Assembly: GCA_963759295.1 (NCBI GenBank)
Contig: CAVWYT010000011.1
Coordinates: 441,624-505,623 of the forward strand
Origin: WHSW01 sp963759295
GTDB taxonomy: Bacteria; Actinomycetota; Thermoleophilia; Solirubrobacterales; 70-9
Direction of reading: 5' to 3'
DNA: 64,000 nucleotides
This document shows positions 36,677-46,818 of this stretch, one piece after another. Below the pieces are notes generated by a model, which saw only the letters and a list, made by a program, of their open reading frames with translations, was not told the origin of the DNA and searched no databases. How positions within the stretch are numbered: the first letter of the stretch is position 1; every line of letters starts with the position of its first letter. The position numbers and the translations under genes were made by a program.

Positions 36677-38074
36677 TCAGGCGCCCCGGCGCTGGCGAAC
36701 CGGCCGGCGAAGCGCGTCGTTGGTGATCTTCTCGGGTCCGTCGCGCCGCTCGATCGGGGTGTAGTCGACGTCGCGCGGACCGGTGTAGATCTGACGCGGG
36801 CGGGCGATCTTCGTCTCCGGGTCCCCGACCATCTCCAGCCACTGCGCGACCCAGCCAGCGGTGCGGGGGATCGCGAAGATCACCGTGAACATCTCGGTTG
36901 GGATCTCGAGCGCCTCGTAGATCAGGCCCGAGAAGAAGTCGACGTTCGGGTAGAGCTTTCGCGAGGTGAAGTACTCGTCGTCGAGGGCGCGCTTCTCGAG
37001 CTCGGTGGCGATCTCGATCAGCGGGTTGTACTCGGTCGCCTCGAGCACCTCGTCGACGTGCTTCTTGATGATCCGCGCCCGCGGGTCGTAGTTCTTGTAG
37101 ACGCGATGGCCGAAGCCCATCAGCTTCTCCTCGCGGTTCTTGACCCCCTCGAGGAAGTCCGGGACGTTCTCGACCTTGTCGATCCGGCGCAGCATCCGCA
37201 GCACGGCCTCGTTGGCGCCGCCGTGCAGCGGCCCGTACAGCGCCGCGACGCCGGCCGCGACCGCCGAGTAGGGATCGACCTCCGAGGAGCCGACGCCGCG
37301 CACGGCGTTGGTCGAGCAGTTCTGCTCGTGGTCGGCGTGGAGGATGAACAGCACGTCGAGCGCCTTGGCGAGCCGCGCATCGGGCTCGTACTTGACCTCG
37401 GTCTTCTTGAACATCATCGAGAGGAAGTTCTCGGAGTAGGAGAGGTCGTTGTCGGGGTAGACGTAGGGCAGTCCCATGTTGTGGCGGTAGGCGAACGCGG
37501 CCAGGGTCGGCATCTTTGCGATCAGCCGCACCGCGGCCATGTAGCGCTCCTCGGGATCGTCGATCTGCTTGGCCTGCGGGTAGAAGGTCGAGAGCGCGCC
37601 GACGCCCGCGAGCAGCATGCCCATCGGATGGGCGTCGTAGCGGAACCCCTGCAGGAACTGCTTGATGTCCTCGTGGACGAAGGTGTGGTGGGTGATGTCG
37701 AACACCCAGCGCTCGAGCTGCGGCTGGGTCGGCAGCTCGCCGTAGATGAGCATGAACGCGACCTCGAGGAAGCTCGACTTCTCGGTCAGCTGGTCGATCG
37801 GGATGCCGCGGTGCTCCAGGATCCCGGCCTCGCCGTCGATGAAGGTGATCGTCGAGCGACACGACGCCGTGTTGGTGAACGCCGGGTCGTAGGTCATCAT
37901 CCCGAAGTCGCCGTCGGAGACCTTGATCTGGCGCAGGTCGAGCGCCTTGATCGTCCCCTGGTCGATCTCGAGCTCGTACGTCTCGCCGGTCCGGTTGTCG
38001 GTGACCGTCAAGGTGTCCTTGGCGGCCCCGGCGCTCACGACGCCGTCCTGCGAAGTCTCCTGCTGAGTCGCCAT
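36677..38074 (-). CDS. gltA: citrate synthase
   Basis: Condenses acetyl-CoA and oxaloacetate, 465 residues, type II hexameric kind. N-terminal TYELEIDQGTIKALDLRQI, then LHADHEQNCSTNAVR (first active-site His region), GPLHGGANEAVLRML (active-site His), MGFGHRVYKNYDPRA (Arg/His), and the catalytic Asp segment NVDFFSGLIYEALEIP. The ATG at 38074 has AGGAGAGG four bases upstream. With aconitase and the oxoglutarate dehydrogenase in the same window, three TCA steps are covered. Confidence 0.96.
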   Translation of the reverse strand: MATQQETSQDGVVSAGAAKDTLTVTDNRTGETYELEIDQGTIKALDLRQIKVSDGDFGMMTYDPAFTNTASCRSTITFIDGEAGILEHRGIPIDQLTEKSSFLEVAFMLIYGELPTQPQLERWVFDITHHTFVHEDIKQFLQGFRYDAHPMGMLLAGVGALSTFYPQAKQIDDPEERYMAAVRLIAKMPTLAAFAYRHNMGLPYVYPDNDLSYSENFLSMMFKKTEVKYEPDARLAKALDVLFILHADHEQNCSTNAVRGVGSSEVDPYSAVAAGVAALYGPLHGGANEAVLRMLRRIDKVENVPDFLEGVKNREEKLMGFGHRVYKNYDPRARIIKKHVDEVLEATEYNPLIEIATELEKRALDDEYFTSRKLYPNVDFFSGLIYEALEIPTEMFTVIFAIPRTAGWVAQWLEMVGDPETKIARPRQIYTGPRDVDYTPIERRDGPEKITNDALRRPVRQRRGA

Positions 38075-38214
38075 CGCCTCTCCTAGCTCGCTCTCTTGAT
38101 TTCTCGCCGCATTCTCGCACCTGGCGAGCCCTGCCCTGGTCTCGGTCGAGCTATGCCACGCGACGGGCGCTCGCAAACCTCCGCCGGGGCCGAGCGCGGA
38201 CCGCGAGGCCGCGC

Positions 38215-39156
38215 CTACGCCCGGGGCGGGGTGGCGACCGGGGTCTCCTCGAAGTGGGTGAGTCGCTTGAACTCGCCGAGACGCTCGGCGATCTCCGTTT
38301 CGCTGAGCTCGCCGACGCGCTCGGTTCCAAACGACTCGACGTTGAAGGAGGCCATCACCGAGCCGTATGCCATCGCCTGGCGCAGGGCGCGGTCGTCGTG
38401 GGCGCCGGTGACGCGCACCGCGTCGAGGTAGCCGAAGAAGCCGCCGGCGAAGCTGTCGCCGGCGCCGGTGGGGTCGCGGACGTCCTCGAGCGGCAGGCCC
38501 GGGATCGCGAACACGCCGTCGTCGGTGAACAGCGCGGCTCCGTACTCGCCGCGCTTCGCGACCACCGCCTCCGGGCCGAGCTCCTTCGCCGCATGGGCCG
38601 CGGTGACCAGGTTCGGGTGGCCGGTCAGCATCCGCAGCTCGGCGTCGTTGAGCATCAGGCAGTCGACCTCGCCGATCGCCGCGGCGAGCGCCTCGCGCGC
38701 CGTCTCGATCCACAGGTTCATCGAGTCCAGCGCCGCGAAGCTGGCGGACGACTGGCGCCGGACGTCGCGCTGCAGGTCGGGCTGGATGTTGCCCAAGAAC
38801 AGCATCTGCGACTCGCACGAGTCCGGCGACAGCTTCGGGTGAAAGTCGGCGAACACGTTCAGCCGGGTCTCGTCGGTGTGGGCGACGTTCATGTCGTGGT
38901 CGTAGTGGCCACGCCAGAAGAACGTCTCGCCGCCGGCGACGTGCTCGATGTCGTCGGTCGCGATCCCGCGCTCTGAGAGAGCCCTGATGTGCTCATCGCC
39001 GAAGTCGTCGCCGACCGGCCCGACGACGCGGACGTCGGTGAACATGCTCGCCGCGAGCGCGAAATGCACCGCGGAGCCCCCGAGCATGCGCTCCCGCTCC
39101 CCGAACGGCGTGCGCACGCTGTCGAAGGCGATCGATCCGACGACGGTGAGCGCCAT
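38215..39156 (-). CDS. PfkB family carbohydrate/nucleoside kinase
   Basis: 313 residues from ATG 39156. Front: ALTVVGSIAFDSVRTPFG, MLGGSAVHFALAAS. Active-site end: DPTGAGDSFAGGFFGYL with catalytic Asp in GAGD. The sugar-binding lid has VVGPVGDDFGDEH. PfkB members with this lid include ribokinase, adenosine kinase and inosine kinases; the substrate is not clear. Not co-directional with its neighbour genes except citrate synthase, 140 bp downstream. Confidence 0.9.
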   Translation of the reverse strand: MALTVVGSIAFDSVRTPFGERERMLGGSAVHFALAASMFTDVRVVGPVGDDFGDEHIRALSERGIATDDIEHVAGGETFFWRGHYDHDMNVAHTDETRLNVFADFHPKLSPDSCESQMLFLGNIQPDLQRDVRRQSSASFAALDSMNLWIETAREALAAAIGEVDCLMLNDAELRMLTGHPNLVTAAHAAKELGPEAVVAKRGEYGAALFTDDGVFAIPGLPLEDVRDPTGAGDSFAGGFFGYLDAVRVTGAHDDRALRQAMAYGSVMASFNVESFGTERVGELSETEIAERLGEFKRLTHFEETPVATPPRA

Positions 39157-39167
39157 GATGGTGCGGC

Positions 39168-39173
39168 AGACTA
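39168..39173 (-). promoter_or_regulatory. -10-like TAGTCT of a leaderless promoter (PfkB kinase)
   Basis: Eleven bases before the ATG at 39156, no Shine-Dalgarno. Confidence 0.4.
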
Positions 39174-39273
39174 GGGCAAAGCGATTCCGCTCGACGCAGG
39201 GAGGCAACGTGAACGGCACCCATCAGGTCAGCCCCGAGTTCTGCGATCGCGCCCTGCCGGCGGCGCCCCGGCG

Positions 39274-40221
39274 ATGAGGGCGATTCGGATCGAGCGGTTC
39301 GGCGGGCCCGAGGTGATGGAGCTGGTCGAGCTGCCCGATCCGGTCCCCGCCGACGCCGAGGTGCTGGTCGAGGTCGCGCGCTGCGGGATCAACTTCGCCG
39401 ACACCCACGCCACCCGCAACGACTACCTCGCCGAGCAGACCCTGCCGCTGACGCCGGGCGGCGAGGTCTCGGGACGGACGCCCGACGGGCGCCGCGTGGC
39501 CGCGATCCTGCCCACCGGCGGCTATGCGCAGAAGGTGGCGGTCCCGGAATCGTGGCTGGTTCCGGTGTCCGACGGCGTCGACGACGACCAGGCGGCGGCG
39601 CTGCTGCTCCAGGGGCTGACCGCCCACGCGCTGGTCCACCGCTGCGCCCGGCTCGAGCCGGGCGAGGCCGTTGTCGTCGAGGCGGCGGCCGGCGGCACCG
39701 GCACCTTGGCGGTGCAGCTCGCGAAGCGTGCCGGGGCGCGGGTGATCGCGCTCGCCTCGACCGCCGACAAGCGGGCCCTGGCGAGCAGGCTCGGCGCCGA
39801 CGCCACGGTCGACTCGCGCGCCGAGGACCTCGGCGCGGCGATCGTCGACGCCAACCAGGGCCGGCCGGTCGACGCGGTGCTCGAGATGACCGGCGGCGCC
39901 AGCTTCGAGGCCTGCCTGCGGACCCTGGCGCCGTTCGGGCGCATGGTCACCTTCGGGATCGCGTCGCGGGAGCAGAACCAGGTCGCGACCGGCCATCTGA
40001 TGCGCCATTCGCGGGCCGTGATCGGATTCTGGCTCATGCACTTGATCCCGCGCCGCGCCGAGGTAGCTACGATGATCGCTGACCTTTACGGCGCGGTCGC
40101 CGCCGGCGAGCTCGAGGTCGTCGTCGGCGATGTCTACGCGCTCTCGGACGTCCGCCGCGCCCACGAGGACCTGGCCGCGAGGCGCACGACCGGCAAGCTG
40201 TTGCTGGACCCATCACGATGA
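39274..40221 (+). CDS. zinc-independent quinone oxidoreductase (MDR family)
   Basis: 315 residues. MRAIRIERFGGPEVMEL and GINFADTHATRNDY match NADPH:quinone reductases of the medium-chain family; catalytic-zinc ligands are absent. Rossmann motif VEAAAGGTGTLAVQLAKR. Ends TGKLLLDPSR. The stop overlaps the start of the DEAD helicase gene by four bases, an odd functional pairing but a clear translational link. Confidence 0.9.
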   Translation: MRAIRIERFGGPEVMELVELPDPVPADAEVLVEVARCGINFADTHATRNDYLAEQTLPLTPGGEVSGRTPDGRRVAAILPTGGYAQKVAVPESWLVPVSDGVDDDQAAALLLQGLTAHALVHRCARLEPGEAVVVEAAAGGTGTLAVQLAKRAGARVIALASTADKRALASRLGADATVDSRAEDLGAAIVDANQGRPVDAVLEMTGGASFEACLRTLAPFGRMVTFGIASREQNQVATGHLMRHSRAVIGFWLMHLIPRRAEVATMIADLYGAVAAGELEVVVGDVYALSDVRRAHEDLAARRTTGKLLLDPSR

Positions 40222-41714
40222 CCACCTTCAAGGAACTCGGGCTCGAGCAGGACGTCCTGCGGGCGCTCGACGAGCTCGGCTACACGGAGCCGACCGCGAT
40301 TCAGGAGCAGGCGATCCCCGCGCTGCTCGCCGGCCACGACGTGATCGGCCAGGCGCAGACCGGGACCGGCAAGACGGCCGCCTTCGGGCTGCCGCTGCTC
40401 CAGTACCTCGATCCCTCCTGGAAGGAGACGCAGGCGATCGTCCTCACCCCGACCCGCGAGCTCTGCATCCAGGTCACCCAGGCGCTGCGCGCCTACGCCG
40501 AGCACGTCGACATCGAGGTGGTCGCCGTCTTCGGCGGCGCGCCGATCGCGACCCAGCAGTCGCGGCTGCGCAAGGGTGCGCACCTCGTCGTCGCCACCGT
40601 CGGGCGGATGATGGACCTGATCTCGCGCCGCTCGCTGGTCCTCACCTCGGCGCGCTACGTCGTCCTCGACGAGGCCGACGAGATGCTCGACCTGGGGTTC
40701 ATCGAGGACGTCGAGAAGATCCTCCGGATGTGCCCCTCGGGACGCCAGACGATGCTGTTCTCGGCGACCATACCGCCGCCGATCGCCCGGCTCGCCGAGC
40801 AGTACATGTACGACCCGGTGACGATCAAGGTGACCCCGAAGCAGCTCACCGTCGACGCGATCGAGCAGGCGTACGTCGAGGTCGAGCCGCGCAACAAGAC
40901 CGAGCGGCTGATCGAGGTGCTGCGGGCCGAGGAGCCCGAGCAGGCGATCATCTTCTGCCGCACGAAGATCGGCGCGGCGCGCCTCGACCGCGAGCTCCGC
41001 GACAAGGGCTTTCGCAACAAGGCGCTGCACGGCGACATGAGCCAGGGCCAGCGCGACGGGGTGATGATCCAGTTCAAGGACCACAACCTGCCGCTGCTGG
41101 TCGCCACCGACGTCGCCGCCCGCGGGCTCGACATCGAGCACGTCACCCACGTGATCAACTACGACCTGCCCAACAACACCGAGATCTACGTGCACCGGAT
41201 CGGGCGCACGGGACGGGTCGGGCGCACCGGCCGGGCGATCACCTTCGTGACCGCCAAGCAGCGTCACGAGATCCCGCGGATCGAGCGCGAGGCGAAGACC
41301 GCGATCGGCGAGTGGGAGCCGCCCGAGGAGCGGATCGAGCACGCGCCGCGCCCCCGCCGTCGCGACCACGACCGCGAGCGCCCGCGGCGCGAGCGCGAGC
41401 CGCGCCCCGAGGCCGCGCCGGTCGCGGCGACCGATGGGGCGGCGCCGGGCGAGGCCGAGGTCGCGGAGCCGGTCAACGGCCACGTGAAGCTGTTCGTCAA
41501 CCGCGGTCAGCGCAGCGGGATCACCGAGGACAACCTGCGCTGGGCGCTCACCGAGGGCGCCGTGATCCCGGACGAGCAGATCGGCGCGATCCGCGTGCTC
41601 GAGCGCTTCTCGTTCGTCGAGCTCCCGGACGAGCACGCCAAGCTCGCGCTCGAGCGCCTCGACGGGACGAAGCTCGAGGGCAAGCAGATCCGGGTCGAGT
41701 ACGCGAAGGACTGA
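40218..41714 (+). CDS. DEAD-box RNA helicase with DbpA-type RNA-binding domain
   Basis: 498 residues. Q motif (FKELGLEQDVLRALDELGY with PTAIQEQAIP), motif I AQTGTGKTAA, Ia PTRELCIQ, II VVLDEADEML, III FSATIPP, V TDVAARGLDIE, VI HRIGRTGRVG. An Arg/Glu-rich linker (residues 370-405) leads to a DbpA RNA-binding domain (VKLFVNRGQRSGITEDNL). DeaD/CshA/DbpA group; likely ribosome assembly or cold adaptation. Confidence 0.95.
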   Translation: MTTFKELGLEQDVLRALDELGYTEPTAIQEQAIPALLAGHDVIGQAQTGTGKTAAFGLPLLQYLDPSWKETQAIVLTPTRELCIQVTQALRAYAEHVDIEVVAVFGGAPIATQQSRLRKGAHLVVATVGRMMDLISRRSLVLTSARYVVLDEADEMLDLGFIEDVEKILRMCPSGRQTMLFSATIPPPIARLAEQYMYDPVTIKVTPKQLTVDAIEQAYVEVEPRNKTERLIEVLRAEEPEQAIIFCRTKIGAARLDRELRDKGFRNKALHGDMSQGQRDGVMIQFKDHNLPLLVATDVAARGLDIEHVTHVINYDLPNNTEIYVHRIGRTGRVGRTGRAITFVTAKQRHEIPRIEREAKTAIGEWEPPEERIEHAPRPRRRDHDRERPRREREPRPEAAPVAATDGAAPGEAEVAEPVNGHVKLFVNRGQRSGITEDNLRWALTEGAVIPDEQIGAIRVLERFSFVELPDEHAKLALERLDGTKLEGKQIRVEYAKD

Positions 41715-41754
41715 ACGGCTCGCCGGGCGCCGTGGTCGCGCCCGCCAGGCGCCC

Positions 41755-42758
41755 TCAGCCCGTCTTGGTCTGCGCGGCGCGGCCCTCGCGGATCAGCCGT
41801 CGCAGGTCCCAGGCCCGGAACACGAGCCCGAGCGTGAGGAAGGCGATCGCCACCGACCAGACGGTGACCGCGACCTGCTGGCCGACCGAGTAGGCGAGCA
41901 CCGCCGCGTAGGTGGGCCCGTTGAGGGCGACGACGAGCAGCGCCTGCTGGGCGCCGGCGCCGCCGGGGGTGAACGGCAGCGCCCCGGTGATCGCCTGCAC
42001 GCGACATCACGAGCAGCACGTTGTCGAACGAGCCGCCGATGTTGAACGCGTCGAGAAAGAGCCAGAAGGAGGCGAAGCGCAGCAGCCACCCGGCCGCCTG
42101 CCAGGCGAACACCTCGCGCAGGTACCGGCGCGGCTGGCGGAAGATCGCCACGCCCTGCTTCAGGTGCGCCCAGAACGACTCGACACGGCGCGCGAGGACC
42201 GCGATCAGGACGACGATCCCGATCCCGATCACGGTCAGGGTCAGCAGCAGCAGCTGCGGGTGCGCCGCCCAGAAGGAGATCTCGAACGCCGGCAGCTCGG
42301 GCAGTCGCGGCGCCGCCGGCAGCAGGCCCTGGGTGATCGCGTACAGCAGGACCAGGAGGCCGATCGCGGTGTCGAACGGCGCCAGGACCGCGAACGAGGA
42401 GATGATCGCCGGGTAGGACGAGCCGCGGACGCTGCGCTTCGCGAGCACGATCTTGAGCGCGTCGCCGCCGCGGGCCGGGAGGATCCCGTTCAGCCCGGCG
42501 CCGACCAGGAAGGCGCCGACGACGCCGCGCTCGCTGACCGCGTCCCGCGGATAGGCGGCGCGCAGCGCGTTCGCCCAGCCGTGCGCGCGGCAGAGCTGCA
42601 GCCCCAGCGACAGCAGCAGCGCCGCGGCCAGGTACGGGAGGTCGATGCGGGCGAGGTCGTCGGCGAAGTTGCGAAATCGCGTCGAAGACGCGGTCGATCT
42701 GCCCGCCGAGGTCGATCGCGGCGAGGGGCGGCTCACCGTCACAAGCTAGCCCGCCCAT
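41755..42758 (-). CDS. UPF0104 (LPG synthase TM domain) flippase-like protein (frame-broken)
   Basis: About 333 residues with eight or more helices; contains the UPF0104 hallmark GLNGILPARGGDALKI and, near the end, GALPFTPGGAGAQQALL. This family moves or modifies lipids (AglD/YbhN-like). Frame changes near 42672 (between QIDRVFDAI and RNFADDL) and near 42001 (between LLVMS and VQAITG), one extra base each. The start is not certain: ATG at 42758 gives MGGLACDGEPPL; a GTG at 42742 would be in the other frame. Divergent from the membrane protein. Confidence 0.78.
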
Positions 42759-42763
42759 AAGCT
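42758..42763 (+). promoter_or_regulatory. -10-like TAAGCT of a leaderless promoter (membrane protein)
   Basis: Eight bases before the ATG at 42772. It overlaps the presumed start of the divergent UPF0104 gene. Confidence 0.38.
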
Positions 42764-42771
42764 GCGGCCCG

Positions 42772-44314
42772 ATGCCGGCCGACCGCTCGATCGCGCTCCC
42801 GACCGCTGCTCGCGGCGGCGCTCGCCGTCGCCTACCTGATCTGGGCTCCGCCGAGCCAGGACCTCGCCGCCGCGACCTTTCGCGCCGATCTGTTCGCCGA
42901 CGCACGGATTCGTGCTCTGGAACAACGCCTGGTACTCGGGCCACTACCTCCTCTCCTACAGCGTCCTGTACCCGCCGCTCGGCGCGCTGCTCGGCGTCCG
43001 GCGAGGCCGGCGCCGTCGCCGCGGTCGCGGCGGCGGCGCTGTTCGCGCTGCTCGCGCGCCGGCGCTTCGGCGACCGCGGCGCTGGTGCCGTCGCTGTGGT
43101 TCGCCGCCGCGGCCTCGATCTGGCTGCTCACCGGCCGGATGACGTTCCTGCTCGCGCTGCCGTTCGGGCTCGCGGCGATGCTCCCGACCGCAGGTCCGCG
43201 GCTGGCGCTCGCCGGCGCCCTGGCGGCGATGTCCAGCCTCGCGAGCCCGGTCGTCGGGCTGTTCGTCGGGCTCGCCGGGGTGGCCCTGGCGATCGCCGGG
43301 GAGCGGGCCGCGCGGCGCCTGGCTCGCCCTCGGCGCGGCGGTGCCGATCGTCGCCCTCAACCTCGCGTTTCCGACCGGGGGCGACGAGCCGTTCGTGTTC
43401 TCGGCCTTCATCGCCGTCCCGATCCTCGCCCTCGGCGTGCTCTGGCTGGTGCCCTGCCGAGTACCGGGCGCTGCGGATCGGGGCGGTGCTCTACGCGGCC
43501 CTCGCCGTCGCTCGTCTTCGCCGCCCCGAACGCCCTCGGCGGCAACGTCACCCGGCTCGGGGCGCTGCTCGCCGGTCCGGTGCTGGCGCTGGTGCTGTGG
43601 CCGCGGGGCCGCCTGGTCGATCGTCGCGGTGTCGGTTCCGCTGCTCTACTGGCAGCTGGTCGCGCCGGTCCGCGACGCTCACAAGGCGATCGGCGATCCG
43701 TCGACCGAGCGCGCCTTCTACGAGCCGCTGCTCGCCGAGCTCGACCGGATCGGGCGACCGGCGGGCTCGTTCCGGATCGAGATCCCGCCGACCCAGAACC
43801 GCTGGGAGGCGGCCTACGTCGCACCCGAGCTACCCGATCGCCCGCGGCTGGCTGCGCCAGCTCGAGTCCGACGACTTCGACCTGTTCACCGACGGCAACC
43901 TGACCGCGGGCGCCTACCTGGACTGGCTACGTCGACACGGGGTCAGCTACGTCGCCGTCCCGGACGCGAAGCTCGACTACATGTCCGACGACGAGGTGGC
44001 GCTGATCGACCGGGGCCTCGCGTACCTGGTCCCGGTCTGGAGCGACTCGAACTGGCGCCTGTACCGGGTCGCGCGGCGAGCGCGAATGGAGCCTCGACGG
44101 CGATGGGGGCCACCGAGGACTGGGCCGGATGCGTTCACGCTCACACGCCCGAGGTCCGGGGCGCTGCCGTTCAGCTGGAACCGCTATTGGGACGTGACCG
44201 CGGGCGACGCCTGCCTGCGGGAGACCGACGACGGGGCGACGGAGGTCGAGGTCCGCTCGCCCGGGACGGTCACGGTCGCCACGCCGAATCGGCGGAGACC
44301 CGTGCTCGGAATAG
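42772..44314 (+). CDS. large polytopic membrane protein, possible GT-C-like enzyme (frame-broken)
   Basis: About 510 residues when read across roughly ten single-base breaks between 42800 and 44290. N-terminus has a luminal loop FVLWNNAWYSGHYLLSYSV, then many helices (LFVGLAGVALAIAGE, AFIAVPILALGVLWLV). C-terminal soluble part: GSFRIEIPPTQNRWEAAYV, LDWLRRHGVSYVAVPDAKLDY, LPFSWNRYWDVTAGDAC. This resembles actinobacterial membrane proteins with an external domain related to GT-C enzymes or 6-PTPS-related proteins; no catalytic motif proves glycosyl transfer. The inferred stop at 44312 overlaps the next gene's GTG. Confidence 0.6.
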
Positions 44315-45144
44315 CCCTCGGCGCTCGCCTCGAGCGTCGCCTGGGGCGTCTCGGACTTCCTCGGTGGGCTGCAGAGCCGGCGGATCGCCGCGCTCAGCGT
44401 GCTCCTCGTCAGCCAGCCGGTCGGGCTGGTGCTCGCGCTCGCGGTCGCGCTCGCCTTCGGCGGCACGGCGCTCAGCGGCGAGCGACGCGGCTCTCGCGAT
44501 CGCCGCCGGGGCGGTGGTCGTGCTCGCGCTCGGCGCCTTCTACCGGGCGATGGCGCTCGGCTCGGTGAGCGTGGTCGCGACGATCGGGGCGCTCGGCGTC
44601 ATCGTCCCGGTCGTCGCCGGGCTCGCGCAGGGCGACGATCCCGCGGCGATCCAGGCCCTCGGTGCCGCGGTCGCGATCGCCGGCGTGGTGCTCGTCTCCC
44701 GCGAGCCCGATCCGGAGTGGCGCGCCGCCGGGAGGGCCTCGGTCGGCCTCGCGGCGCTGGCGGCGCTCGGCTTCGGGACGTTCTTCTGGCTGCTCGACGT
44801 CAGCTCCGGACCCGAGCCGGCGTGGACGATCGTCGTGGCGCGCACCGGCGGTGTCGCCGTGCTGCTCGTCGGCGCGTTGTGGGCCCGGCCCTCGATGGCG
44901 ATCCCGCGCGACGGTGGCGCCGTGGCTGGTCGTGATCGGAGTCTGCGACGTGACCGCCAACTCGCTGTTCGCCGTCGCCACCAACCACGGCCTCCTGTCG
45001 CTGGTCTCGGTCGCGGGGTCGCTGTACTCGGCGGTCACCGTGCTGCTGGCCCGTTTGGTGCTCGGCGAGCGGCTCGCGCGCCCGCGCCAGGTGGGCGTGG
45101 TGGTGGCGCTCGCCGGGGTGGCGATGATCGCCGCCGGCTCCTAG
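44302..45144 (+). CDS. EamA/DMT superfamily transporter (frame-broken)
   Basis: About 280 residues, ten helices in two EamA repeats. Front: SSVAWGVSDFLGGLQSRR, middle ALGAFYRAMALGSVSVVA, second repeat ALGFGTFFWLLDV and SLVSVAGSLYSAVTVLLAR with LGERL. Exporter of metabolites, substrate unknown. GTG at 44302. Frame breaks near 44325, 44480 and 44925. Its stop codon and that of the convergent HAD gene share the four bases CTAG (45141-45144). Confidence 0.8.
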
Positions 45145-45757
45145 CCCCGAGCCCGGCGCAGGGGCACCGCGAGCAGCGTCTCGAGCCGCTCGATGGTGCG
45201 CTCGGCGTCGCGGTGAAGGACCGCGGTCATCCCGACCGCCTCGGCGCCGTCGCAGTTCTCGCGCAGGTCGTCGACGAACACCGCCGCCTCGGGCTCGACC
45301 TCGAGCCGCTCGCAGGCGAGCATGTAGATCCCCGGCTGCGGCTTGTGCATGCCGACCTCGCCCGAGATCACCGCGGCGTCGAAGAGGCCGGTCGAGGGCG
45401 CGGTCATAGATCCCGAGCCCCCAGGAGTTGGAGATCAGGCCGGTCTTGAGGCCGGCCTGATGCGCGGCTCGGACCGCGCCGACCATCGTCTCGTCCGGTC
45501 GCAGGTCGGCGAACATCCTGGCTATCAGGCCCTCGTGCTCGGCGATCCCGAGCAGGGCGCCGAACCGAGCCTCGAACTCCTGGTCGGTGAGCTCGCCCGT
45601 TTCGAGGCCGCGCAGCAGCCGCAGCGCCTCGGCATCGCCGCGGAACAGTTCGCGCACCGGTCTCGGGAGCGAGGCCCTCGGACTCGCAGAAGGCCGCGAA
45701 CGCCGGCCAGATGCTCGTCGTCAGCACCCCGCCGAAGTCGACGAGAAGGGCTGCCAT
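45141..45757 (-). CDS. HAD-IA hydrolase, ACAD10 N-terminal-domain type (frame-broken)
   Basis: About 205 residues. Motif I LLVDFGGVLTTSIW (nucleophile Asp; the second Asp is Gly, as in the epoxide-hydrolase/ACAD10 N-terminal group), motif II LISNSWG, motif III Lys in MHKPQPGIYMLAC, motif IV AVFVDDLRENCDGAE. Frame changes near 45660 and 45411, one extra base each. ATG 45757 gives MAALLVDFGG. Divergent by 13 bp from the phosphotransferase, followed across it by an ACAD10/11-type dehydrogenase, reproducing the HAD, APH and ACAD parts of one animal protein. Confidence 0.83.
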
Positions 45758-45770
45758 ATGCTTGCGCGCC

Positions 45771-46818
45771 ATGGGCGAGGAGGCTATCCGGGGCGCGGAG
45801 GTCGACGGCATCGAAGCCGAGCGCGTCGAGGCCTGGTTCGAGGCCAACGTCGGCGGCGTCGCGCCCACCGCTCGCCTTCGAGCGCGTCTCCGGCGGCCGC
45901 TCCAACCTCACCTACGCGGTCACCGACTCGGCGGGGGCGCGCTGGGCCCTGCGCCGCCCGCCGCTCGGCAAGCGGCTCGCCTCCGCGCACGACATGGCCC
46001 GGGAGCACAGGATCGTTTCCGCGCTCGGGCCGACGCCCGTCCCGGTCGCGCCCGTGGTCGGGATCTGCCGCGACGAGTCGGTCAACCAGGCGCCGTTCTA
46101 CGTCATGGGCTGGGTCGAGGGCCCGATCATGCGCACGAAGGCCGACGCCGAGGCCTTCCCCGACGAGGCCGACCGGCGCGCGATCGGCGAGCGGGTGATC
46201 GACACGCTGGTCGAGATCCACTCGCTCGACCCCGACCAGGTCGGCCTCGGCGACCTGGCGAAGAAGGAGGATTACGTCGCCCGCCAGCTGCATCGCTGGC
46301 AGGGCCAGTGGGAGAAGTCGAGGACGCGCGAGCTGCCGCTGATCGACGAGGTCCACGACCGCCTCGCAGCCCGGATTCCGGCCCAGGGCCAGGCCGCGAT
46401 CGTTCACGGCGACTACCGGATCGACAACATGATCCTCACCGACTCCGGCGAGGTTGCGGCGGTCGTCGACTGGGAGCTGTGCACGCTCGGCGACCCGCTG
46501 GCCGACCTCGGGCTGCTGCTCGTCTACTGGGGGGAGGAGGGCGACGAGCTGACCCCGCTGCTCGAGCCACCGACCCTCGCGCCGGGCTTTCCCGCGCGCT
46601 CGGAGGTCGCCGGGCTCTATGCGCGGCGCTGCGGCCGCGACGTCTCCGAGATCGACTTCTACGTCGCCCTCGGCCTCTGGAAGCTGGCGATCGTGCTCGA
46701 GGGCGTCTTCGCCCGCTTCCGCGCCGGCCAGTACGGCGACGCCGTCGAGGCCCGCGAGGGCGACGTCGTCGAGCAGCTCGCGGTCGCGGCATCCGACGCC
46801 GAGCGACGGCTCGGCTAG
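45771..46818 (+). CDS. APH-family phosphotransferase, ACAD10/11 kinase-domain type (frame-broken)
   Basis: About 348 residues. Front: GGRSNLTYAVTDSAGARWALRRPP (nucleotide loop region GGRSNLTY), GWVEGPIMRTK; catalytic loop IVHGDYRIDNMIL, metal site VVDWELCTLGDPLADLG. Closely follows the kinase domain of human ACAD11/ACAD10 and the LvaA kinase of Pseudomonas, which phosphorylate the 4-hydroxyl of 4-hydroxyacyl-CoA. One extra base near 45868 changes the frame. Its stop shares CTAG with the convergent acyl-CoA dehydrogenase. Confidence 0.88.

Noticed and set aside
36321..38074. Continuous open frame through citrate synthase and beyond, suggesting a fusion protein.
   Set aside because: Citrate synthase has its own RBS and stop; the extra part upstream translates to Arg/Ala-rich noise, and the small downstream gene is in a different frame from gltA.
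42772..44314. Calling the membrane protein a true pseudogene.
   Set aside because: Breaks are evenly spread single-base changes with conserved peptide in between, as in clearly essential genes of the same stretch.
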